Shown here: piece by piece, positions 8,034 to 14,208 of the stretch
How positions within the stretch are numbered: the first letter of the stretch is position 1
Layout: each line of letters begins with the position of its first letter
Assembly: GCA_964498065.1 (NCBI GenBank)
Contig: CAZCFZ010000081.1
Coordinates: 1 to 17,214 of the forward strand
Length of the DNA: 17,214 bases
Direction: 5' to 3'
From: FEN-1297 sp964498065
GTDB lineage: Bacteria; Bacteroidota; Ignavibacteria; Ignavibacteriales; Ignavibacteriaceae
The notes under the pieces: generated by a model
The model's database searches: none
What the model was told of the DNA's origin: nothing
What the model saw: only the letters and a program-made list of their open reading frames with translations
Position numbers and translations under genes: made by a program

Positions 8034-8861
8034 ATGAATAAAGATTTCATTAAAATATATCATAGGGAACCGACAGAGGGACTTAAACCATTTATTAAAA
8101 AGATATCGGTGTTCGAAAGCAGGGGTAGAATTGACTTTACCCAGAAGTTAACTCCAAGTCCATATAATTACATTTCCTATAATCATAAAGATATTCCGAC
8201 CTCGCTTTTTGCTAATAGAACTATAACTCCAAAATCACGATTGATGATTGCAGGTATAAAAACCGAAGAAATATACGTTAAATATGGGGGTGAACTCTTA
8301 CAGATACTTTTTGAATTTTCAGCTTCAGGATTTTATTACCTATTTCATCAGTCTCCTTTTAAGTACAACAATAAACTTGCTGAATTCAATAGAATATTTT
8401 CATCTCAGGAAATAATAGAGCTCACCGCCAGGTTATCAAAGACAGATGATGTCGATAAGCAGATAATGTTCATAGAAAATTTACTTTTTTCAAAAGTAGC
8501 AGAAGCTAAAATACCTAATCTATATTTAGAGAAAAGTATTGATTTGATTGAGAAAAGTCATGGTATAATTCATGTAAAGGATATAGCAGATCAGGTAGAG
8601 GTCTGCGAAAGGCAATTAAACAGGAAATTCAAGGAAGCAGTCGGAATTTCGCCAAAAAAGTTTTCACAAATTTTACAACTCCATTATTTAATATATCTTA
8701 TTCAAAGAAAGAATTATCCTCTGCAAGAGATAGTTTTTAAAGGATCATTTTACGACCGCCCTCATTTTACACACACATTTAAAGAATTAACCGGGATGAC
8801 ACCGGTTGAATTCATAAATAGCAGAAGACATATAGCTTTTAAATATTTCACTTCACTTTAA
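8034..8861 (+). CDS. AraC-family transcriptional regulator
   Basis: 275 residues. The C-terminal third is an AraC/XylS double helix-turn-helix: first HTH around VKDIADQVEVCERQLNRKFK (181-200) leading into VGISPKKF, second HTH around PLQEIVFKGSFYDRPHFTHT (229-248), ending in the family signature FKELTGMTPVEFI (249-261). The N-terminal part (about 10-115, including EGLKPFIKKISVFESRG and LLQILFEFSASGFYYLFHQS) resembles the sensor-like domain seen in many AraC regulators with a DUF6597-type N-terminus; the ligand is unknown. No Shine-Dalgarno sequence is seen before the ATG. Its position directly ahead of the lipoprotein/glycosyltransferase gene run suggests it controls that run or the small SnoaL-like gene before it. 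This is inference from context. Confidence 0.93.
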   Translation: MNKDFIKIYHREPTEGLKPFIKKISVFESRGRIDFTQKLTPSPYNYISYNHKDIPTSLFANRTITPKSRLMIAGIKTEEIYVKYGGELLQILFEFSASGFYYLFHQSPFKYNNKLAEFNRIFSSQEIIELTARLSKTDDVDKQIMFIENLLFSKVAEAKIPNLYLEKSIDLIEKSHGIIHVKDIADQVEVCERQLNRKFKEAVGISPKKFSQILQLHYLIYLIQRKNYPLQEIVFKGSFYDRPHFTHTFKELTGMTPVEFINSRRHIAFKYFTSL

Positions 8862-8885
8862 AAATTCGACCAGAAATAAAAAAGT

Positions 8886-8934
8886 CCGTTTTTTACAACG
8901 CTTTTTTTATAAGTGATTATTATTATAAAAACGG
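8886..8934. promoter_or_regulatory. Candidate promoter framed by an 8-bp inverted repeat
   Basis: CCGTTTTT (8886-8893) and AAAAACGG (8927-8934) form a perfect inverted repeat with 33 bases between. Within it TTTACA (8892-8897) and GATTAT (8915-8920) are separated by 17 bases, an acceptable sigma-70-like pair. It sits 50-100 bases before the lipoprotein gene at 8985 and just after the AraC-type gene. The alternative is that AAAAAAGTCCGTTTTTT (about 8878-8894) with the later T-run is a weak terminator for the AraC-type gene. Confidence 0.3.
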
Positions 8935-8984
8935 TTCTGATATAAAAAATCCATTTTTCATTAACAAAACAAAAAGGAGTTAAG

Positions 8985-9506
8985 ATGAACTCGTTGAAAA
9001 AAATATTTTATTTGATTCTTCCGACTTTAATAGCGTTCTTCTTTTTAGCAGGGTGCCAGCAGCAAAAAACTTCTCCTTCTGAACAATTGAAGCCAATTAC
9101 CGATAAGTATGTAGCAGTTTGGAATGGCGCAAACGTGGCAGAATTGGATGCCATATTAGATTCAAATTTTATTTATCATTCCAACAACTTGCCGGAAGTT
9201 AAAGGCTTAGACGGAATAAAGAAAGTAATAACATCCACAAGAACAGCGTATCCCGATCTGAAATTAAATGTTGAAGACAGGCTCTTTTCAGAAAATAAAG
9301 CTGCCTCCCGCTGGCATATTACCGGAACTAATACCGGTCCTGGAGATATACCTCCTACAGGAAAACAGGTTGATTTTTGGGGAATCTCAATAATAAACGT
9401 TTCTAATGGAAAACTCACAGAAGAGTGGGTTGCATATGACAACCAGTCTATATTGAAACAGCTTGGCTTTACATTGGTACCGCCGTCAGAAAAAAAGATG
9501 AAATAA
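8985..9506 (+). CDS. SnoaL-like (ester cyclase type) lipoprotein
   Basis: 173 residues. A lipoprotein signal peptide is clear: charged start MNSLKK, hydrophobic stretch, lipobox LAGC with Cys24 as the lipidated residue. The mature part is one SnoaL-like domain (about 33-160): helix ITDKYVAVWNGANVAELDAI, FIYHSNNLP, AYPDLKLNVED, then RWHITGTNTG and GKQVDFWGISIINVSNGKLT ending in EEWVAYD (146-152). This matches proteins annotated as ester cyclase or SnoaL-like polyketide cyclase relatives. The TGTNTG segment has Asn where many relatives have TGTH, so the cyclase chemistry is uncertain. AAGGAG precedes the ATG at good spacing. It is the first gene of a five-gene same-strand run with the two glycosyltransferases and is probably anchored in the periplasm or outer membrane. 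Confidence 0.88.
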   Translation: MNSLKKIFYLILPTLIAFFFLAGCQQQKTSPSEQLKPITDKYVAVWNGANVAELDAILDSNFIYHSNNLPEVKGLDGIKKVITSTRTAYPDLKLNVEDRLFSENKAASRWHITGTNTGPGDIPPTGKQVDFWGISIINVSNGKLTEEWVAYDNQSILKQLGFTLVPPSEKKMK

Positions 9507-9574
9507 TTTGTTTTATAATTATGTGAATAAATAATATTAAGTGATTCGACTTCAAAAATAAAGAGGGAAATTAA

Positions 9575-10861
9575 ATGCCGGTCATTTGTTTACCCAATTG
9601 CGCATTTCTATCCGAGACTTCCCGGATGATAGCCGTATATAAAAAGCTGTGCGAAATTGACGTACCGGTAATAATGGCTGCTCACGGAGGTACATACGAA
9701 TTCGCTTTAAAAGATGAGAAAATACCTTACCAGAAAATTGAACCGTTCATGTCTCATGAAGATTGTCTTCAATATCTTAATTCAGTCAATAAACCCTGGA
9801 AAAGTGTTTATAGTAAATCTTCGCTGATTAAACATGTAAAATCAGAAATTGAGTTATTTAAATCAAATAAAGCAGATGCTATAATTACAGGATTTAATCT
9901 GCCTTCGGCATTATCAGCCAGATACTTAAATATTCCATTAATAGTTACTCATCTGGGTTCATATGTACCGCCGGCTTTGGAAAAAGGGATGTTTTCTTTT
10001 AGCGAATGCTTTGATAATTTATTTACACACTTCATTCCCTATGAATGGATAGATAAATTTTTTACAAAATTATTTCCGCACTTACCGTTTCAACTTAAGC
10101 TTTTTAACAGCGTTGCCGATGAAATAGGAATAAAACCAATACACAGCTTTTTTGATTTAATGATGGGAGATCTTACCCTGGTTACAGATGTGCCGGAAAT
10201 TCTAGGAATTTCAGAAAAAGAAATGGAAGAATGGAAACCTTCCAATAATAAGTTTTTCCGGCCATCTGCAAGGCTTAAATATGCAGGACCTATTTTCGCA
10301 AGATTATTCGGTGAAATACCTGCAGAAGTATATAAATTCCTCAATACGGAAAAACCTAAAATATATGTTGCGATGGCTTCCGGGAATAAAAAAGATTTAC
10401 AGAAGGTTTATGATATATTATCTGAAATGGATGTTCGCGCAGTGTTTTGTTCTTTAGTATATAATAATAACTATTCTTCATCGGATAAAATATTGGTTGT
10501 TGATTTTCTACCTTCTCAATTAGTTATGCCGTTATGTGATATTGCTGTTATCCATGGGGGTCAGGGAAGTATTCAGGCTGCTGTTTCTGCAGGAACTCCA
10601 ATAATAGGATTTCCAATTCAGCCGGAACAAAATTTTAATTTAAAGTTGATTGAACGTCATGGTGCAGGTATATGCTTATCACTTCGAAGTCTTCACAAAG
10701 GATTGCTTAAGCAAGAAATAGAAAAAATAATAAAAGATAATAATTACAAAAAATCTATGGAAAAACTGCAACTCTGGCAGTCGCGGAAAGATGGGGCTTT
10801 AGAAGCGGCTAAAATTATTTCTGATTTAATTTATAAGAAGACCGGATATGAAAAATTTTAA
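9575..10861 (+). CDS. GT-B glycosyltransferase, GT1/UGT-like, altered N-terminal site
   Basis: 428 residues with the two-domain GT-B plan of UDP-glucuronosyltransferase/MGT-like family 1 enzymes, which move a sugar from a nucleotide donor to a lipid or small-molecule acceptor. The C-terminal donor-binding half is typical: PKIYVAMASGNK (261-272), VVDFLPSQLVMPLCDIAVIH (308-327), HGGQGSIQAAVSAG (327-340), GFPIQPEQNFN (345-355) and the following GAG. The N-terminal half starts PNCAFLSETSRMIAVYKKL; where active relatives have a His (as in GHxxR) there is Glu14, while Arg17 is kept. No membrane helix or signal peptide is present, so it acts in the cytoplasm. GAGGGA precedes the ATG. It is followed after 49 bases by a second, different GT-B gene. 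Substrates are unknown; it could be an inactive or auxiliary subunit. Confidence 0.88.
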   Translation: MPVICLPNCAFLSETSRMIAVYKKLCEIDVPVIMAAHGGTYEFALKDEKIPYQKIEPFMSHEDCLQYLNSVNKPWKSVYSKSSLIKHVKSEIELFKSNKADAIITGFNLPSALSARYLNIPLIVTHLGSYVPPALEKGMFSFSECFDNLFTHFIPYEWIDKFFTKLFPHLPFQLKLFNSVADEIGIKPIHSFFDLMMGDLTLVTDVPEILGISEKEMEEWKPSNNKFFRPSARLKYAGPIFARLFGEIPAEVYKFLNTEKPKIYVAMASGNKKDLQKVYDILSEMDVRAVFCSLVYNNNYSSSDKILVVDFLPSQLVMPLCDIAVIHGGQGSIQAAVSAGTPIIGFPIQPEQNFNLKLIERHGAGICLSLRSLHKGLLKQEIEKIIKDNNYKKSMEKLQLWQSRKDGALEAAKIISDLIYKKTGYEKF

Positions 10862-10910
10862 AATAATTTTCTTTTATGTTTAATTTAAATACCTAATAAG
10901 GGAGAAAAAA

Positions 10911-12149
10911 ATGAACAATTTAAAAGTCCTTTACATAAGCGGTTCTCTTGGTCTTGGTCATATTACAAGGGATCTTGCAATTGCAAACGAACTAAGGGAA
11001 AAAATTCCGGGAATTGATATTACATGGCTGGCTGTTCATCCGGCAAGTTTGGCATTGGAGGATGCAGGTGAAACAATAATTCCCGAAGCGTCCAGGTATT
11101 CAAATGAAAATGAGTTTGCCGAAGAAAGCAGTAATGGTGCCGGATTAAATTTACTTAACTACCTTATGAAAGCAAAAAATGCATGGAAGAATAATGTCAG
11201 TATTTTTGCAGAAATAGTAAGTAAACAGCATTTTGATCTTATTATTGGAGATGAAACGTATGAAATCAGCCTTACACTCAGAGAACAGAAAGACCTGAAG
11301 AAATTTCCTTTTGTTATGATTTATGATTTCGTAGGACTTGATGCGACGACCACTAATCCGCTTGAAAAATTAGGTGTTTATTTCTGGAATCTTAAATGGA
11401 CTCATGATTATAGAAAAAAGATAAACCCTTCGTTTGACCTGGGATTATTTATTGGATTGCCTGAAGATGTTCCGAATAATTCATTTGGCCTGATGCTTCC
11501 AAACCGCCGCAAATTTGCCGAGGAAATGTATAAGTTTGCTGGCTATATCCTACCATTTAATCCGAAAGAACTAATAAATGACACTGATTTAAGAAAAAAT
11601 CTCGGCTATGGTTCCGAACCGGTTATTATAGTCTCGGTTGGAGGTACTTCAATAGGTAAAGAACTTCTGGAATTATGCGGAAAGGCTTACACTCTTTTAA
11701 AGAAAACAATCTCTTCGGTTCGTATGATACTTGTAGCTGGTCCCAGAATACCATTGAATTCAATTACAGTTCCGGGAGGTGTTGAAATAAGAGAATATGT
11801 TCCAAAATTATATGAGCATTTTGCTACGTGTGATCTTGCAATTGTACAAGGCGGTGCGACATCTGTTATTGAGTTAACTGCATTAAAACGTCCGTTCATT
11901 TTCTTTCCTCTTGAAGGACATTTTGAGCAAGCAAATGTCGCCAGGATATTGAAAAGACGTTCCGTCGGTGTTGAAATGAATCTAACAAAAACAACACCAC
12001 AAACTTTAGTGACTAAAATATCGAGTTTAATCGGTAAAAAAGTTACATATCCGGATATACCGACAGATGGAGCAAAGAAAGCAGCGGATTTAATATCTGA
12101 TTTATTAAAACCGGTCGAAGGAACAGTCATCCAAAATAGTTTTATTTAA
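10911..12149 (+). CDS. GT-B glycosyltransferase, MurG/GT28-like
   Basis: 412 residues, GT-B fold of the MurG/GT28-like kind. The N-terminal domain begins VLYISGSLGLGHITRDLAIA, with the glycine-rich loop and GHxxR motif (His17, Arg20) expected of an active enzyme. The hinge and donor domain show PVIIVSVGGTSIGKE (237-251), a REYVPKLYEHFATCDLAIVQ run (294-313), QGGATSVIELTALKRP (313-328) and FFPLEGHFEQANVA (331-344). The Gln in QGGATS replaces the His of GT1 enzymes; I recall Gln at this place in GT28-like relatives, so it is probably normal. No signal peptide. GGGAG lies 7-8 bases before the ATG. It shares little sequence with the previous glycosyltransferase apart from the fold, so the pair is not a recent duplication. 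The next gene starts 13 bases after its stop, consistent with an operon. Donor and acceptor are unknown. Confidence 0.88.
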   Translation: MNNLKVLYISGSLGLGHITRDLAIANELREKIPGIDITWLAVHPASLALEDAGETIIPEASRYSNENEFAEESSNGAGLNLLNYLMKAKNAWKNNVSIFAEIVSKQHFDLIIGDETYEISLTLREQKDLKKFPFVMIYDFVGLDATTTNPLEKLGVYFWNLKWTHDYRKKINPSFDLGLFIGLPEDVPNNSFGLMLPNRRKFAEEMYKFAGYILPFNPKELINDTDLRKNLGYGSEPVIIVSVGGTSIGKELLELCGKAYTLLKKTISSVRMILVAGPRIPLNSITVPGGVEIREYVPKLYEHFATCDLAIVQGGATSVIELTALKRPFIFFPLEGHFEQANVARILKRRSVGVEMNLTKTTPQTLVTKISSLIGKKVTYPDIPTDGAKKAADLISDLLKPVEGTVIQNSFI

Positions 12150-12162
12150 ATGAGGAGTAGAA

Positions 12163-12756
12163 ATGAAAGCTAATCTGAAAAGATTTGTTTTAGTTCAACT
12201 ACCATTCTTATTGCTCATATTTTTCCTTTCATGTTCAACCAGGCATATAGATCGAGCAAAAGTAATAGAGCAGGCTTTTAACATTAATAATATCGATAGT
12301 GCGCTTTCTCATTATACCGATAATGTAGTTTTCATTATAGATGCTTTTAACGGAAGCGGAAAACAAGTACTTCGTCACGGTGCTGAATGGGACAGTATTG
12401 TAAATACTCACTTGTCTTTCAGCGACATTAAAATAATCGGAGATTCTGTCATCTGTAAGTGTACCGAAGAAAATGATCTCAGTAAACTGCTGGGCATCAA
12501 CAAAGGATTCTATGATCCTGTAATATTTGTCTTTAAGGACGGACTGATACGATATATGAAATTTGAAAGGACATCCGAAAGCCAGAATACCAGCGATTCA
12601 GCATTTGGGACTCTGATTAAATGGGCGTCAGGAGAACGAAGCAACCAACTTAAAAAGTTGATGCCTGAGGGTAAATTCATAATAAATGCAGAAAGTGCAA
12701 ATGGCTGGTTGGTTTTAGCCCGGGAGTGGCAGGAGGCAAAAAACAAAAATAGATGA
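12163..12756 (+). CDS. NTF2-like lipoprotein
   Basis: 197 residues. Signal peptide of lipoprotein type with a long hydrophobic core and FFLSC, Cys24 being the likely lipidated residue; the lipobox is loose, as is common in Bacteroidota-like bacteria. The mature part is NTF2-like: VIEQAFNINNIDSALSHYTD (34-53), VVFIIDAFNGSGKQVLRHGA (55-74), LSFSDIKIIGDSVICKCTEE (84-103) and PVIFVFKDGLIRYMKFE (119-135). A helical C-terminal piece follows, FGTLIKWASGERSNQLKKLM (148-167) then NAESANGWLVLAREW (175-189). I recall the same extended layout in nuclear transport factor 2 family proteins of unknown function. GAGGAG precedes the ATG, and only 13 bases separate it from the glycosyltransferase stop, so the two are very probably co-transcribed. 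Confidence 0.82.
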   Translation: MKANLKRFVLVQLPFLLLIFFLSCSTRHIDRAKVIEQAFNINNIDSALSHYTDNVVFIIDAFNGSGKQVLRHGAEWDSIVNTHLSFSDIKIIGDSVICKCTEENDLSKLLGINKGFYDPVIFVFKDGLIRYMKFERTSESQNTSDSAFGTLIKWASGERSNQLKKLMPEGKFIINAESANGWLVLAREWQEAKNKNR

Positions 12757-12851
12757 TCATGATGGCTGTAAGGTAGTCGCAGTGAAATGAATTATACAAT
12801 TTTACTCAAAGAATATTTAAATAAAATTAAAAATATAAAAGGGACGAAATC

Positions 12852-13823
12852 ATGAAAAAATTATTTTTATTTCTATTTTTATCTTTTTTAACAATAAATT
12901 CCGTTAAATTAAAAGCGGATCTAACAAAACAGAAAAAAGTTATTACAGACGAATGGCTTAAACTCTGGAACACCGGTAAATTATCTATTGCAGATGAAAT
13001 TTTTACTAAAGATTTTGTCAGTCATATTCCTCAATTCACAAATGTAAAAGATCTGGTCAGCTACAAAGATGAGATTAAAAGGACACCAAATGAAATACAG
13101 GATTTTCATGCCGAAGTTAATGACCTGATTGGAAAAGGGGATAAAATTGCGGCCCGCTTTTCCGCCGCCGGTGTATATATAGGTAAGATCGGGGAAAAAC
13201 AGATTGACCATATAAATTATACTAATACATGGATTATTATATTTCGTTTTAAAGGAAATAAAATTGCCGAGGAATGGTGGCAATTTGACATACTTGGAGT
13301 TATGCAGCAGGTTGGAATTATTCCGCCGAGCAAAGAAGGACTTCCCGCTTTGATGAGATCAAAACCGGAGGATTTTATTTGGGGCAATTCTTCTAACGTA
13401 ACAGGTGATCCGGGTAATTCGGCATCTAATAAAGCAATAGTTATGCATGAATATAAAGCCTGGAATCAAAAGAATGCCGATACGCTGAAAAAAGTATTGG
13501 ATGAAGTTTACTCTTCTGAATTTGTATACCATGATCCCGCACGTCCTCATGTTACGGATTTGGATAGTTACAAAAAGTGGGCTGTTGAAGAATGTCTTGT
13601 TCCTTTCCCTGATCTGTATATGGGTGCTGAGGATGTAATTTCCGAAGGTAATAAAGTGGCAGTGCGATGGACATTTACCGGCACGCATAAGGCTTTCGGC
13701 AAACAGATTAAGCAGGACGGAATCAGTATATACCGAATTGCCGGCGGGAAAATAGTAGAAGCATGGTGTGCATGCGATATGCTTGGAACTGTGCAGCAGT
13801 TTCAGGCGGCAAATAAAGAATAA
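12852..13823 (+). CDS. Secreted protein with two tandem SnoaL-like domains
   Basis: 323 residues with an N-terminal signal peptide (MKKLFLFLFLSFLTINSV, cleavage probably near residue 22; no lipobox). Domain 1 spans about 25-155 and domain 2 about 192-318, joined by a Ser/Asn/Pro-rich linker (165-192). Each has the NTF2-like start (EWLKLWNTGKLSIADEIF; EYKAWNQKNADTLKKVL) and end (KIAEEWWQFDILG; KIVEAWCACDMLG), with an Asp after the Trp shared by both and by the lipoprotein at 8985. Domain 2 keeps the RWTFTGTHKAFGKQ segment (272-285) typical of SnoaL-like ester cyclases; domain 1 has RFSAAGVYIGKIG there, so only domain 2 may keep a classical pocket. AAGGGA precedes the ATG. The gap of 95 bases from the previous gene shows no terminator, so it may be the last gene of the run. 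Function unknown. Confidence 0.87.
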   Translation: MKKLFLFLFLSFLTINSVKLKADLTKQKKVITDEWLKLWNTGKLSIADEIFTKDFVSHIPQFTNVKDLVSYKDEIKRTPNEIQDFHAEVNDLIGKGDKIAARFSAAGVYIGKIGEKQIDHINYTNTWIIIFRFKGNKIAEEWWQFDILGVMQQVGIIPPSKEGLPALMRSKPEDFIWGNSSNVTGDPGNSASNKAIVMHEYKAWNQKNADTLKKVLDEVYSSEFVYHDPARPHVTDLDSYKKWAVEECLVPFPDLYMGAEDVISEGNKVAVRWTFTGTHKAFGKQIKQDGISIYRIAGGKIVEAWCACDMLGTVQQFQAANKE

Positions 13824-14208
13824 AAAAGTGAATTGCTGTCAAAAATATATTTCCATAAATCCGGTTTGGTAAACTATGTATTAACTGTAAGCTCATTACC
13901 ATCACAGATACTTTGCGACGGCTTAATTCAGATATATAGCATTTGAGGAAATCATTCAAGATTAATCTGAACTTACAACCGTACATATTCTATCTGCACT
14001 TGTTTTTGCAGGATATCGTGAGCAACACTCGAAATTTTTGAATCATAAGTGAAACTGTCGCCGGGTGCAAATCCTTCATGGCGCTTAACAAATTATGCCC
14101 CATGTGTATTAAGCGGCTAGAAATTTATAATTAGCTTTACCTTTTAGGACTAGTATTTTATTATAAAATAGTATTTCTGCATTATTAAATAAATAACAAC
14201 TCTTTTTT
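13824..14208. other. Gene-free gap between convergent genes with hairpin patch
   Basis: 385 bases between the tandem SnoaL-like gene and the RND permease, with no plausible coding frame on either strand. Most is AT-rich. A patch at about 14050-14120 has visibly more G and C and holds a 7-bp inverted repeat, CGCTTAA (14082-14088) with TTAAGCG (14109-14115), with a smaller ATG/CAT hairpin inside its loop; a 4-bp CGCC/GGCG pair (14059-14062, 14080-14083) overlaps it. An all-AT palindrome TATTTTATTATAAAATA lies at 14154-14170. No clear terminator with a T-run is seen for the plus-strand gene. Confidence 0.4.

Noticed and set aside
11687..12130. Antisense open frame of 147 codons inside the GT28-like gene.
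   Set aside because: It mirrors a clearly conserved donor-binding domain on the other strand and shows no family features.
13723..13986. Minus-strand open frame reaching into the 13824-14208 gap, possibly a small gene.
   Set aside because: It overlaps the 3' end of the tandem SnoaL-like gene antisense, lacks a ribosome binding site and has no signal peptide, helix pattern or motif to support it.
14055..14085. GGGTGCAAATCC looks like the T-arm of a tRNA, hinting at a tRNA or an attachment-site remnant.
   Set aside because: The flanking bases do not complete a 5-bp T stem, the loop lacks TTC, and no D-arm, anticodon arm or acceptor stem can be found.
14083..14114. Resemblance to an integron attC site: GCTTAAC (RYYYAAC) and ATTAAGC (near GTTRRRY) in inverted arrangement.
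   Set aside because: The whole unit spans only about 32 bases, shorter than known attC sites, the second box misses the key G, and no integrase or second site is present.
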